Source of the DNA: Dokdonia sp. Dokd-P16
GTDB taxonomy: Bacteria; Bacteroidota; Bacteroidia; Flavobacteriales; Flavobacteriaceae
Assembly (NCBI RefSeq): GCF_003095655.1
Contig: NZ_CP029151.1
Coordinates: 1,611,001-1,675,000 of the forward strand
DNA length: 64,000 bases
Reading direction: 5' to 3'
A program made the translations under genes and the position numbers. The notes under the pieces are model-generated. The model did not search any database. It had not been told where the DNA came from and saw nothing but the letters and a program-made list of their open reading frames with translations. Of this stretch, positions 10,093-18,670 are shown piece by piece (position 1 is the first letter of the stretch; each line of letters opens with the position of its first letter).

Positions 10093-10122
10093 ATCCCCAG
10101 CACTATTTTTAGTTCTGGGGAT
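10093..10122 (-). terminator. Terminator of the M61 peptidase gene
   Basis: ATCCCCAG (10093-10100) pairs with CTGGGGAT (10115-10122), extendable by ACT/AGT across one mismatch. On the minus strand the stem is followed by TTTTT, so it terminates the peptidase gene. Confidence 0.75.
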
Positions 10123-10144
10123 ATAATCTATAAAAACTATCTTT

Positions 10145-11917
10145 TTATTTTTCTTGAAGCCAGTATTTTCTAAGCTTACTAGGTTTTTTTCTTGGGTTAG
10201 GATTCATTGTTATTGTGTAGGTGGGGTCTGCGCTTACGGTTAGTTTAGTTGTAAGTTTTCTGCCAAATCGCTCATAGTTTACAGCTATCGTCTGTCCTAC
10301 GGTAAGTGAATTCAAATAAGTTTCATAAGATTCACTAGTTCTTAACTCCGTGCCATCTAGTGCAGTAATAAGATCACCTTCGTTAAGGCCTGCAGTATAG
10401 GCGGGTGTTCGTTTTGAGGTAGCTCCTGCAATGCGTAATCCAGTTTCGGTGGAATTTACTCGTATTCCTAGGTATGGCTTTGCTTCATCTTGTGTGATTG
10501 TGAGTCCCGCATTGGTAAGTAGGTTTTGATAATCTGGCATTTGACTATCATAAATATATTGAGAGAAGAACGTTTTCGCGAAAGCGTCACCCGCATACTC
10601 AGCTAATACATTCTCAAGATCTTGTATAGAATAAGAGATTTCCTTTTTTCCAAACTGATTCCACACCGCTTTGAAATAATCGTCAAGATTAAGTCCTTGC
10701 TGGCGTAGTGAGAGGTCAAGCGCAAGCCCGAGTACACTTCCATAAGAGTAGTATGAGATAAAAGTATTGTTTCTATTTACAGGATCTACAGAGGTCGCGG
10801 CATCTACAAAGGGCGCCTGGTAGCTCATCTCAATCGGGTTAAAATAGTCACGGGCAGGTGAATTCCATACATAGTTAAACGTCCCGTTGAGACTTTTTAC
10901 ATAGTCTTCACTAATGATAACACCAGCGCGCGCAAGTATAAGATTTGTGTAATAGCTTGTAAAACCTTCGGCAAACCAAAGTGAGCCACTCATATTGGCC
11001 GCTGTAAAGTCAAAAGGCTCTAAATCTGCTGGGCGTATGCGCTCTACATTCCATGAGTGGAAAAACTCGTGAGATACAGTGCCTATGTTTCCTTCCATTC
11101 CTCCTGCAGCTAGTGATTCTCTGTCTGTAAGTATCGTGCTGTTGCGGTGTTCCATCCCATCGCCAGATACGTGAGGAGCGTAACAGGCAAGAAAGGTGTA
11201 CTCGCCAAAATCATAGGCAGGTAACTCTCCAAACACTTCTTTTTGTGCCAGCACAATAGCTTTTACCTTTTTCCAGTAGGCGTCAAAATCTTCTGGGGTA
11301 TCATCACTATGTAATGCAAAACGTATGTTCTGACCATCTACTGTAAATTCTCTAAGCTTATATTCACTTACCTCTGTAGGGCTGTCTAAGAAGTATTGTA
11401 AGTTTGGTGCACTGTAACGTGCGTCGTCTATTTTTTTAAGTTGGCTCGCTACTTTCCAATTCAAATCTTTCCTTAGCTTAAAATCTATCTCAATAGGACG
11501 GTGGTCTTCTCCCTCCATAAACATGAACGTTGCTGGCATATTGAGGTGTGCGTGCGACTCATCTACTTGTGAGTACGTGCCGTCTGCTCTATTTGCAAAT
11601 AGTGTGTATGATACGTTTACCTCTCCATCATGATCTTTAATCTCCCACGAGTATGGATCTGGGCGTGTTGCTTCTAGCGCTTCTCCCTTGCTATTTGTAG
11701 CCTTAAAATTAAAAACGTTTTTTGCAAACTCGTGTATCGCATAGCGTCCTGGTGAGGATCTACTCATACGCACTACTACAGTCTTTTTCTTGAGTTCAGG
11801 AAAAGTGATAGCTATCTGTGCTTCATGGTGGTGAGCATTATCAAAAGATATCTCGTACGCATTAGTTTGTCCATAACAAAAGCCAGTGAGTAAAAGGGCA
11901 ACACATAAAAATCTCAT
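10145..11917 (-). CDS. M61 glycyl-aminopeptidase-like metallopeptidase with PDZ domain
   Basis: 590 residues from the chosen ATG (plus-strand CAT 11915-11917), which gives a clean signal peptide, MRFLCVALLLTGFCYGQ. A longer frame begins at 11980, but that extension overlaps the divergent bioF promoter. After an M61 N-terminal beta domain come the zinc site HEFFHSWNVERIRP and the downstream Glu in LWFAEGFTSYY. A PDZ-like domain follows near residue 490 (PYLGIRVNSTETGLRIAG, NEGDLITALDGTEL). It is probably a secreted peptidase that trims small N-terminal residues. Palindrome copy 3 is read as DAFAKTFF. A -7-like TACTTTTA is on the minus strand at 11936-11943. Confidence 0.88.
   Translation of the reverse strand: MRFLCVALLLTGFCYGQTNAYEISFDNAHHHEAQIAITFPELKKKTVVVRMSRSSPGRYAIHEFAKNVFNFKATNSKGEALEATRPDPYSWEIKDHDGEVNVSYTLFANRADGTYSQVDESHAHLNMPATFMFMEGEDHRPIEIDFKLRKDLNWKVASQLKKIDDARYSAPNLQYFLDSPTEVSEYKLREFTVDGQNIRFALHSDDTPEDFDAYWKKVKAIVLAQKEVFGELPAYDFGEYTFLACYAPHVSGDGMEHRNSTILTDRESLAAGGMEGNIGTVSHEFFHSWNVERIRPADLEPFDFTAANMSGSLWFAEGFTSYYTNLILARAGVIISEDYVKSLNGTFNYVWNSPARDYFNPIEMSYQAPFVDAATSVDPVNRNNTFISYYSYGSVLGLALDLSLRQQGLNLDDYFKAVWNQFGKKEISYSIQDLENVLAEYAGDAFAKTFFSQYIYDSQMPDYQNLLTNAGLTITQDEAKPYLGIRVNSTETGLRIAGATSKRTPAYTAGLNEGDLITALDGTELRTSESYETYLNSLTVGQTIAVNYERFGRKLTTKLTVSADPTYTITMNPNPRKKPSKLRKYWLQEK
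10570..10587. repeat. CGCTTTCGCGAAAGCG palindrome, copy 3 (in M61 gene)
   Basis: ACGTTTTCGCGAAAGCGT, one mismatch in the left arm; core 10574-10583 exact. Read as DAFAKT in the peptidase. Confidence 0.85.
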
Positions 11918-11990
11918 AGTAGCATATTTAGAATTTAAAAGTAAGAAACTAAGATCACTTCCGTGGTGTATATATGTCAAACCCGTGAAG

Positions 11991-11998
11991 TATCTTTA
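11991..11998 (+). promoter_or_regulatory. -7 box of bioF, four bases before the ATG
   Basis: TATCTTTA at 11991-11998; the bioF ATG is at 12003. Transcription starting about five bases after the box would begin at the start codon, giving a leaderless mRNA. Confidence 0.55.
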
Positions 11999-12002
11999 CC
12001 TT

Positions 12003-13187
12003 ATGTTACCAGAAAAATTACAGAAAAAACTTATCATACGCAGAGACAGTGATTCTTTAAGAACACTTAATACTTCGTCAGGTATGGTGGATTTTTCATC
12101 TAACGATTATTTGGGTTTTTCTAGTAGCCTTCCTATTGCTAGAAATATTGCCCAGCGAGCACAAGAAATCTTAGACGAACATCACATTATTGCAAATGGT
12201 GCCACCGGTAGCCGACTGCTGTCCGGTAATCATACTCTTTATAGTCAGGCAGAGACCTTAATTGCGGGTATTCATAATAGTGAGACTGCTCTTATATTTA
12301 ATAGCGGTTATGATGCAAATATTGGCTTTTTCCAAAGCGTGCCACAGCGCGGTGATCTCATTCTTTACGATGAATTTATACACGCTAGTATACGTGATGG
12401 CATCCAGATGAGCCTTGCTAGAGGTTATAAGTTTAAACACAATGATATTGCAGATATAGAAGCCGTAGTTAATCGTCTTAAAGCGATGCATCATCTAGAT
12501 GATCAAGAAACTACAACGGCTATATATCTTGTTACGGAATCTGTTTTCTCAATGGATGGTGATACGCCAGATCTAACTGCTATTTCTCAAATTTGTAAAA
12601 AACATCACATCTACCTAATAGTAGATGAAGCTCATGCAACGGGTGTTATAGGTAAAAAGGGACTTGGTTTAGTGCAGGAGTTGGCGCTAGAAAACGAGGT
12701 TTTTGCTCGTATTATCACTTTTGGAAAAGGCATGGGAGCACATGGAGCAGCGATTTTATGCAGCGAGCCATTGCGCGCGTATCTTATTAATTTTGCTAGA
12801 TCATTTATCTATACCACGGGATTGCCGCCGCATTCCATCGCTATAATAATGGCGGCTTACGAGCAATTAGATGCACGAAGCAATGCGCAGTTGCTAGCAG
12901 TGGGGAATTTACAGCAACTTATAAGTCACTTCAATAGTCTTCTCAAAAAAACAGGACTTGATAGCTTATTTATAGAGAGTGACTCTGCCATACACTGTGC
13001 TGTGGTGATGGGTAATGAAAAGGTTAGAACGCTTTCGCGAAAGCTTGAAAAAGAAAATTTTGAAGTGAAGCCTATTTTATCGCCCACAGTTCCAGAAGGT
13101 CAAGAGCGCTTGCGTGTTTGTTTGCACGCATATAATACCAAAGAAGAAATAACAGCATTGCTGGCTATTTTAAAAGCGCAGTTATAG
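12003..13187 (+). CDS. bioF: 8-amino-7-oxononanoate synthase (alpha-oxoamine synthase family)
   Basis: 394 residues from the ATG at 12003; the in-frame extension back to 11886 lies upstream of the probable promoter and is rejected. PLP-dependent fold I: NDYLGFS, GATGSRLLSGNH (about 66-77), DEAHATG (208-214) and the PLP lysine Lys242 in TFGKGMGAHGA. It condenses pimeloyl thioester and alanine in the first ring-forming step of biotin synthesis. The family also contains KBL and serine palmitoyltransferase, but the bioD-bioA-bioB neighbours settle the role. Palindrome copy 4 is read as RTLSRKLEKE near residue 345. Confidence 0.9.
   Translation: MLPEKLQKKLIIRRDSDSLRTLNTSSGMVDFSSNDYLGFSSSLPIARNIAQRAQEILDEHHIIANGATGSRLLSGNHTLYSQAETLIAGIHNSETALIFNSGYDANIGFFQSVPQRGDLILYDEFIHASIRDGIQMSLARGYKFKHNDIADIEAVVNRLKAMHHLDDQETTTAIYLVTESVFSMDGDTPDLTAISQICKKHHIYLIVDEAHATGVIGKKGLGLVQELALENEVFARIITFGKGMGAHGAAILCSEPLRAYLINFARSFIYTTGLPPHSIAIIMAAYEQLDARSNAQLLAVGNLQQLISHFNSLLKKTGLDSLFIESDSAIHCAVVMGNEKVRTLSRKLEKENFEVKPILSPTVPEGQERLRVCLHAYNTKEEITALLAILKAQL
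13029..13046. repeat. CGCTTTCGCGAAAGCG palindrome, copy 4 (in bioF)
   Basis: ACGCTTTCGCGAAAGC at 13029-13044 followed by TT; core 13033-13042. Read as TLSRKL. Confidence 0.85.
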
Positions 13188-13211
13188 CTTATTAATGTGT
13201 AATGTGAAGAT

Positions 13212-13219
13212 TATATTTG
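13212..13219 (+). promoter_or_regulatory. -7 box of the DUF2007 gene, four bases before the ATG
   Basis: TATATTTG is a full match to TAnnTTTG; the ATG at 13224 follows four bases later, predicting a leaderless transcript that also carries bioD. Confidence 0.6.
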
Positions 13220-13223
13220 TGCT

Positions 13224-13640
13224 ATGTCAAACACATTTGTAACCATTGCTCAGTTTCAATACTCAAGTGAAGCTCAAATTTTTAAAGGTCGTTTACTTGC
13301 AGAAGGTATTCATGCCTTTCTAGCAGATAATTATACAATAGATACAGATCCGCTAGTGAGTAATGCCATTGGTGGTGTAAAACTACGAGTGCCTGCAGAT
13401 CAAGAGTCAAGAGCGAAAGAAATCTTAAGTGAAATCTCAGAGTATTCTGTTACCGAAGATGGTTCGCCTGTACATTGTCCTAATTGCAATAGTGAGGAAG
13501 TTGCACTTTTTACAACCGTTTCAGATATTAGATCTCTAGGGGCTTTTCTCCTAGGTTTTATTTTTGGCGCGCTTCCATTTTACACGAAATACGAGTATCG
13601 CTGTGATAACTGTAAAACAAAATTTAATGAAACCAAATAA
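13224..13640 (+). CDS. DUF2007 protein with zinc ribbon
   Basis: 138 residues. The N-terminal half resembles DUF2007 (putative signal-transducing, PII-like fold): TIAQFQYSSEAQIFKGRL, then LRVPADQESRAKEIL. The C-terminal half has a CPNC...CDNC zinc ribbon split by a hydrophobic stretch (SLGAFLLGFIFGALPFY) that could be a membrane hairpin. Its 3' end overlaps bioD by 14 bases, so the genes are translationally coupled. It has no known step in biotin synthesis. Confidence 0.75.
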   Translation: MSNTFVTIAQFQYSSEAQIFKGRLLAEGIHAFLADNYTIDTDPLVSNAIGGVKLRVPADQESRAKEILSEISEYSVTEDGSPVHCPNCNSEEVALFTTVSDIRSLGAFLLGFIFGALPFYTKYEYRCDNCKTKFNETK

Positions 13641-14256
13641 GACATATTTTATAACAGGAATCTCTACAGACGTAGGAAAGACGGTAGCTGCAGCAATAGT
13701 GACACAGTCACTAGAGGCAGATTACTGGAAGCCAATACAGGCTGGAGATCTTGATAATAGTGATACACATAAAGTAAAGCGACTAGTTAATAATGAAATA
13801 TCGCAATATCACGATAATAGTTATTCGCTCAAGACACCTATGAGTCCGCACGCTGCGGCAGAGATTGATGGCATTACCGTTACTCCCGCCTCTATAAAAC
13901 GTCCTGAAACGACAAGACCTCTCGTAATAGAAGGAGCTGGTGGTATACTCGTGCCTATAAATGAAACAGAAACCATAGCCGATTTAATAGTGCCTTCAGA
14001 TAAAGTAATTGTTGTGTCTCGTCATTATCTTGGAAGTATAAATCACACTTTATTGACGGTCGAGCTACTCAAAGCAAGAGGACTTGCTGTGGCGGGAATT
14101 ATTTTTTCTGGAGAAGAGCATCCTACAACGGAAGCAATCATTGAGAAAATGACTGGTGTTACCATCATAGGTCGCATTGATGAAGAACCTTATTTTGATG
14201 AAAATGTAATAGCAGAATATGCAGAACTTTTTCGCGAAAGCTTACAGGCCTTATAA
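13627..14256 (+). CDS. bioD: Dethiobiotin synthetase
   Basis: 209 residues from the ATG at 13627, which gives the family N-terminus KTYFITGISTDVGKT with the P-loop. A longer frame to 13564 only reads DUF2007 sequence out of frame. Further motifs are YWKPIQAG, PHAAAEIDG and VIEGAGGILVP. It carboxylates diaminopelargonate to dethiobiotin with ATP. It overlaps the previous gene and precedes bioA. Palindrome copy 5 is read as LFRESLQ close to the C-terminus. Confidence 0.93.
   Translation: MKPNKTYFITGISTDVGKTVAAAIVTQSLEADYWKPIQAGDLDNSDTHKVKRLVNNEISQYHDNSYSLKTPMSPHAAAEIDGITVTPASIKRPETTRPLVIEGAGGILVPINETETIADLIVPSDKVIVVSRHYLGSINHTLLTVELLKARGLAVAGIIFSGEEHPTTEAIIEKMTGVTIIGRIDEEPYFDENVIAEYAELFRESLQAL
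14230..14241. repeat. CGCTTTCGCGAAAGCG palindrome, copy 5 (in bioD)
   Basis: TTTCGCGAAAGC with degenerate flanks, read as FRES at the BioD C-terminus. Confidence 0.75.
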
Positions 14257-14321
14257 ATCTCTACTAACTAGGGATTTTAGATAATCAACTCCTTAGCTAA
14301 CTTTACTCAAAAATTACTACT

Positions 14322-15587
14322 GTGACTACTCAAGAAAAAGATAAAAAACATCTCTGGCATCCACTTACTCAGCATCAGACTGCGCAGGACCCTGTTGTAA
14401 TTACGAGAGCAAAAGGAGCGGTAATGTATGATGAGCAGGGTAAGGAATATATAGATGGGATTGCCTCATGGTATACAGCCATGTATGGTCACGGCAATGA
14501 GCATATTACAATGGCAATGCATAAGCAGATGCAGGCGCTAGATTTTGTAATGTTTAGTGGCTTTACACATCCTCCAGCAATCACCCTTGCCGAAAAACTA
14601 ATGGAGATACTACCAGAAAATCAAGAGAAGATTTTCTTTAATGATAACGGCTCTACAGCGGTTGAGGCAGCTATAAAAATGGCCATCCAGTTGTATCACA
14701 ATAAAGGAGATAAGAGAGATACGCTTATCGCATTTGAAGACGGTTTTCATGGAGATACCTTTGGGGCGATGAGCGCATCTGGATTGAGCTCATACAACGG
14801 ACCTTTTGAGGATTTTTTACTTAAAGTTGTTAGAATTCCTACGCCTCAAGAAGATAATCTAGAGGAAGTGATGGCTAAGCTTGAAGCCATACTCACATCA
14901 AATAAGTGCGCCGCTTTTATTTTTGAGCCATTAGTCCAAGGAGCTGCCGGAATGAAATTTCACTCTGTAAATGGTCTTGATGCGTTAGTCAAACAATGTC
15001 GTGAGGCAAATGTGCTCACCATTGCAGATGAAATCATGACTGGTTTTGGGAAAACGGGAACCATTTTTGCTTGTGACCAGTTGGGAAACAAGCCAGATAT
15101 AATGTGCCTGAGTAAAGCACTGACTGCAGGGATGTTTCCGCTAAGTATTACAAGTTGTACGCAGGCAGTTTTTGATAGCTTTTTGAGCGACGAGGTGCAC
15201 AAAGGCTTTTTTCATGCACACACATTTAGTGCGCACCCTGTAGGCTGCGCCGCTGCAATTGCAGGGATGGAAGTGTTGCAAAGCTCAGAAATCACAGATA
15301 GTCGTAAGCGTATAGAAAAAGCACATCAAGTATTTGCACAGCAAGTAGTAACACACCCTAAAGTGCGAGATGTACGCACAAAAGGTGTAATCATAGCCAT
15401 AGATCTCAACATAGAAATGGAACGCTATGGGAATTTACGAGATGAGCTGTACCAATTTTTTATGAAACGTGGCGTGGCACTTAGACCGCTAGGAAATACA
15501 GTTTATGTACTACCTCCGTATGTGATAACAGATAGTGAACTCACTCAGGTTTATACAGCAATACAAGAGGCTTTAGATCATTTTTAG
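14322..15587 (+). CDS. bioA: Adenosylmethionine--8-amino-7-oxononanoate aminotransferase
   Basis: 421 residues beginning with GTG at 14322; no earlier in-frame ATG fits. Class III aminotransferase features: HLWHPLTQHQTAQDP typical of BioA, SWYTAMYGHG, FNDNGSTAVEAA, ADEIMTGFGKTG and the PLP lysine in LSKALTAG. It converts KAPA to DAPA using SAM as amino donor. It lies 65 bases after bioD and ends 3 bases before the end of a convergent gene, with no terminator between them. Confidence 0.95.
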   Translation: MTTQEKDKKHLWHPLTQHQTAQDPVVITRAKGAVMYDEQGKEYIDGIASWYTAMYGHGNEHITMAMHKQMQALDFVMFSGFTHPPAITLAEKLMEILPENQEKIFFNDNGSTAVEAAIKMAIQLYHNKGDKRDTLIAFEDGFHGDTFGAMSASGLSSYNGPFEDFLLKVVRIPTPQEDNLEEVMAKLEAILTSNKCAAFIFEPLVQGAAGMKFHSVNGLDALVKQCREANVLTIADEIMTGFGKTGTIFACDQLGNKPDIMCLSKALTAGMFPLSITSCTQAVFDSFLSDEVHKGFFHAHTFSAHPVGCAAAIAGMEVLQSSEITDSRKRIEKAHQVFAQQVVTHPKVRDVRTKGVIIAIDLNIEMERYGNLRDELYQFFMKRGVALRPLGNTVYVLPPYVITDSELTQVYTAIQEALDHF

Positions 15588-15590
15588 AGA

Positions 15591-16028
15591 CTACTCTATC
15601 GCTTTTGGATCTAGCTCAATTACTTGGTCGCTGCCGTCTATAGTTACATTATAAACTTCGTACACTTTCTTATCATCTTCACCGCTCGTGATAAGATGTA
15701 TAACGCCGGTTCCATTAGGGCCTTTTATGGGAGTAGTGGCATTACTTCTTTTTTCTCCATTATTAATAGAGATATTAAAACTCCCAAAACCGTCACTTTC
15801 TATAGGTTCGCCTAGTACAGCGATCACTTCTTGATTGGATTGAACTTGAATGAGCGCTTCGTCACTTCCAGAGGCTGTTTTAATTTTATTTGCAAAAGCA
15901 AAGGCGCCACCTACTATCAAAACGACAGCGATAATGATTACGGTAAGGCATCCTCCTACAGGTACTGCCCACTTCCAATTGCGTTTCCACCAGCTAGGGC
16001 GTTCTATAAGTTCGTTTTGATTATCCAT
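15591..16028 (-). CDS. Coa1-family membrane-anchored protein
   Basis: 145 residues: a cytoplasmic RPSWWKRNWKWAVPVGG stretch, one transmembrane segment (LTVIIIAVVLIVGGAFAFA, about 28-46) and a small outer domain with VIAVLGEPIESDGFGSF. This pattern fits proteins annotated as cytochrome c oxidase assembly factor Coa1 family in Bacteroidota. A direct oxidase assembly role is not shown for such proteins. It is convergent with bioA and separates it from the next biotin-cluster gene. Confidence 0.7.
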   Translation of the reverse strand: MDNQNELIERPSWWKRNWKWAVPVGGCLTVIIIAVVLIVGGAFAFANKIKTASGSDEALIQVQSNQEVIAVLGEPIESDGFGSFNISINNGEKRSNATTPIKGPNGTGVIHLITSGEDDKKVYEVYNVTIDGSDQVIELDPKAIE

Positions 16029-16107
16029 TGTGATTGATTTTTAGATAGGTACCGTTTTGGCTGTAAAAGTTACAGAACTTTTCAAGAAAACTTAAAAATA
16101 GATGGGG

Positions 16108-16122
16108 TACGCTTACGCGAAA
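16108..16122. repeat. Degenerate copy of the TTTCGCGAAA palindrome
   Basis: TACGCTTACGCGAAA differs from the consensus left part by one base (T to A) and lacks the right arm. It sits about 3-18 bases upstream of the ketoacyl synthase -7 box. Confidence 0.5.
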
Positions 16123-16125
16123 TTG

Positions 16126-16133
16126 TACTTTTG
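16126..16133 (+). promoter_or_regulatory. -7 box of the ketoacyl synthase gene
   Basis: TACTTTTG, a full match to TAnnTTTG. Expected transcription start is about 16138-16140, downstream of the ATG at 16102, which therefore cannot be the main start; this decides for the TTG at 16162. Confidence 0.65.
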
Positions 16134-16161
16134 TAGACGCAAACCAAAATTCAATTATACT

Positions 16162-17316
16162 TTGAAAACTCCCATAGCCATTACCGGTCTAGGTTCTATC
16201 TCTCCATTAGGTTCAAATGCTGAAGAGCAGTGGAACGCATACCAAGAAACAACTACAAAAATTACTTGGGAAGAAGATTTAGAAGCATTTACGGCAAGGT
16301 TAACACCTGAAGGGCAAAAAGCCATCCAAGCTATACGTCGAGAAGATAAAAACTATTTACGCATAGATCCATCTGTTCTTTATGCTATATACGCAGGAAG
16401 AATAGCTGTAACACAAGCAGGATGGAAAGACGGCGATTTTGGAATTAATGTAGGGTCATCAAGAGGAGCAACGCAGCTTTTTGAAAAGTTTTTTGAGACG
16501 TATAAGGAACGTAATATTGTACCTACGCAAGCATCTCCGTCTACCACACTAGGTAATATATCTTCATGGCTAGCAAATGATTTAAAATCTAACGGTCCAG
16601 ATATCTCTCATTCTATTACTTGTAGTACAGCGTTACACTCTTTACTCAATGGAGTAGCATGGTTACAATCTGGAATGGCCAAAAAGTTTCTAGTAGGAGG
16701 TTCTGAGGCAGCACTTACGCCATTTACAATTGCTCAAATAAGAGCAATGAAACTTACACCTACAGAAGAGGGGACAAGTGCATACCCTAGTATGGCACTC
16801 AATCTTTTTAAGAAAAATAATACAATGGTACTAGGCGAAGGCGCAGCAATGGCCTGTCTAGAGCTTGGTAAAAAGAAAAATGCACTTGCATATGTTACAA
16901 GTGTAGGGTATGCTACAGAAAAGCTAGAACACGCAGTTTCTATTTCAAGTGAAGGTGAGTGTTTTCAGAAGTCTATAGCTATGGCACTTGATGGTATTGA
17001 TCTATCAGAAATAGATGCTATTGTAATGCATGCTCCTGGGACTATTAAAGGAGATACCTCTGAGATGGCAGCTATAAAGAAAGTTTTTGGAGAAGAGGTA
17101 CCTATGCTTACTACTAATAAATGGAAAATAGGACACACTTTTGGTGCAAGTGGCTTGTTAAGCCTAGAGCTTGCTATAAAAATGCTACAAGAACAACGTT
17201 TTATAGGAGTGCCTTATCTTAAAGATAAATCTAAGGATAGCGAACTCAAAAAGATACTTGTGAATGCTGTTGGTTTCGGAGGAAACGCGGTAAGTATTAT
17301 TGTTGAGAAAGCTTAG
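16162..17316 (+). CDS. Beta-ketoacyl-ACP synthase-like enzyme in the biotin cluster
   Basis: 384 residues from TTG at 16162, giving MKTPIAITGLGSISPLGSN, the usual KAS I/II N-terminus; the earlier ATG at 16102 precedes the -7 box and adds unrelated residues. The Cys-His-His triad is intact: Cys in SITCSTALHS, His in VMHAPGTIKGDTSE (normally HGTGT) and His in NKWKIGHTFGASG. It is shorter than FabF (about 412 residues) and divergent in the HGTGT motif. Placed between bioA and bioB with no bioC, bioH or bioZ visible, it is a candidate for making or elongating the pimeloyl precursor; that is inference. Confidence 0.8.
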   Translation: MKTPIAITGLGSISPLGSNAEEQWNAYQETTTKITWEEDLEAFTARLTPEGQKAIQAIRREDKNYLRIDPSVLYAIYAGRIAVTQAGWKDGDFGINVGSSRGATQLFEKFFETYKERNIVPTQASPSTTLGNISSWLANDLKSNGPDISHSITCSTALHSLLNGVAWLQSGMAKKFLVGGSEAALTPFTIAQIRAMKLTPTEEGTSAYPSMALNLFKKNNTMVLGEGAAMACLELGKKKNALAYVTSVGYATEKLEHAVSISSEGECFQKSIAMALDGIDLSEIDAIVMHAPGTIKGDTSEMAAIKKVFGEEVPMLTTNKWKIGHTFGASGLLSLELAIKMLQEQRFIGVPYLKDKSKDSELKKILVNAVGFGGNAVSIIVEKA

Positions 17317-17333
17317 GCGAATGGTGTGCACTT

Positions 17334-17348
17334 TTTCGCGAAAGCGTA
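17334..17348. repeat. CGCTTTCGCGAAAGCG palindrome, copy 6 (before bioB)
   Basis: TTTCGCGAAAGCGTA in the ketoacyl synthase-bioB gap; left arm partly degenerate. Confidence 0.8.
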
Positions 17349-17440
17349 ATTAGAACCACCATATCTTCTATTACATGAGCAAGGGTTATTAAAATCAAAA
17401 AAATCAAGCAATAGCCGTTTACTTGCTTAAGACTATTTCA

Positions 17441-17448
17441 TATTTTTA
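17441..17448 (+). promoter_or_regulatory. -7 box of bioB, four bases before the ATG
   Basis: TATTTTTA at 17441-17448 with the ATG at 17453, the same four-base spacing seen at bioF and other genes here. Confidence 0.45.
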
Positions 17449-17452
17449 CGTT

Positions 17453-18547
17453 ATGACAGAAATAAGACACAACTGGACCAAAGAGGAAATACTCGCTATT
17501 TATAATAAACCGATGATGGAGCTTTTATATGAAGCTGCAACTACACATCGCGAGCATCACGATCCTAATACAGTACAAGTTTCTACATTACTTTCTATAA
17601 AAACTGGTGGATGTCCAGAAGATTGTGGGTATTGCCCGCAAGCTGCGAGATATCACACAGACATAGAGGGGAATGATTTAATGTCTGTACAGCAAGTTAA
17701 AGCACAGGCATTAAGAGCAAAATCATCTGGTAGTTCTCGTGTATGCATGGGTGCAGCGTGGCGTAATGTAAAAGATGGACCAGAATTTGACAACGTGCTA
17801 GAAATGGTGCGCACGATTAATAAGCTTGATATGGAAGTGTGCTGTACGCTAGGTATGGTAACCGAGAATCAAGCAGAACGCCTTGCAGAAGCAGGATTAT
17901 ATGCATACAATCATAACTTAGATACCTCAGAAGATTACTATAAAGATGTAATCTCTACGAGAGCTTTTGAGGATCGTCTCGATACTATCTCAAACGTGCG
18001 TAAAACAAATGTTACGGTATGTTCTGGTGGAATTATAGGAATGGGTGAAGCAATAGAAGATAGAGCAGGAATGCTTGTGGCGCTTGCAAAACTTGATCCG
18101 CAGCCAGAATCTACGCCTATAAACGCACTTGTTGCAGTACCTGGAACTCCAATGGAGGATATTGATCCTATCTCAATCTGGGAGATGATACGTATGGTAG
18201 CAACTACGAGAATTGTATTGCCACAAACACAAGTGAGACTATCTGCAGGTAGAACAGATATGAGTAGAGAGGGGCAGGCAATGTGCTTCTTTGCTGGTGC
18301 AAATTCTATTTTTGCAGGAGATAAGCTTCTTACTACACCTAATCCAGATGTAAATGAGGATATGAAGATGTTTGACCTACTAGGTCTTACTCCTCAAAAA
18401 CCATTTGTAAAGAAAGCTCAGCCAGCATCTGTAGAGGCGGTAGACTCAAAATATGAATCATTAGGAGAGAAACCTAAATGGTCAAGACCTGGACACAAAA
18501 TTGACAGAAACGAAGAAGCAAAGCTTGCAGGAAAATCTTTGAAATAA
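17453..18547 (+). CDS. bioB: Biotin synthase
   Basis: 364 residues from the ATG at 17453 (MTEIRHNWTKEEI). An in-frame TTG at 17423 would add ten residues upstream of the probable promoter. It is a radical SAM enzyme with CPEDCGYC, cysteines 54, 58 and 61 binding the 4Fe-4S cluster. YNHNLDTS and the C-terminal RLSAGRTDMS are also typical. It inserts sulfur into dethiobiotin. A Lys-rich tail of about 40 residues extends beyond the core. It is followed by a 14-bp terminator closing the biotin region. Confidence 0.97.
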   Translation: MTEIRHNWTKEEILAIYNKPMMELLYEAATTHREHHDPNTVQVSTLLSIKTGGCPEDCGYCPQAARYHTDIEGNDLMSVQQVKAQALRAKSSGSSRVCMGAAWRNVKDGPEFDNVLEMVRTINKLDMEVCCTLGMVTENQAERLAEAGLYAYNHNLDTSEDYYKDVISTRAFEDRLDTISNVRKTNVTVCSGGIIGMGEAIEDRAGMLVALAKLDPQPESTPINALVAVPGTPMEDIDPISIWEMIRMVATTRIVLPQTQVRLSAGRTDMSREGQAMCFFAGANSIFAGDKLLTTPNPDVNEDMKMFDLLGLTPQKPFVKKAQPASVEAVDSKYESLGEKPKWSRPGHKIDRNEEAKLAGKSLK

Positions 18548-18598
18548 AGAGAACTGCAGTTTTGAAATTATCGTAGGTATATAACATAGTTTTATACT

Positions 18599-18630
18599 AA
18601 GCACTAACTCCCTGATGGGAGTTAGTGCTT
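18599..18630 (+). terminator. Rho-independent terminator after bioB
   Basis: A perfect 14-base-pair stem (18599-18612 with 18617-18630; AAGCACTAACTCCC on the left) closed by TGAT. The T tract after it is short. Confidence 0.85.
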
Positions 18631-18670
18631 TTAGGTGTTTAACTATTAAGGTTAATTAATTCTATTTCAC

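Noticed and set aside
11886-12002. Upstream extension of bioF (and the reciprocal extension of the M61 gene to 11980)
   Set aside because: Both extensions overlap each other and the promoter region; the internal starts give a normal BioF N-terminus and a clean signal peptide.
16102-16161. ATG start at 16102 for the ketoacyl synthase
   Set aside because: A -7 box at 16126-16133 lies downstream of it, and the family N-terminus begins at the TTG at 16162.
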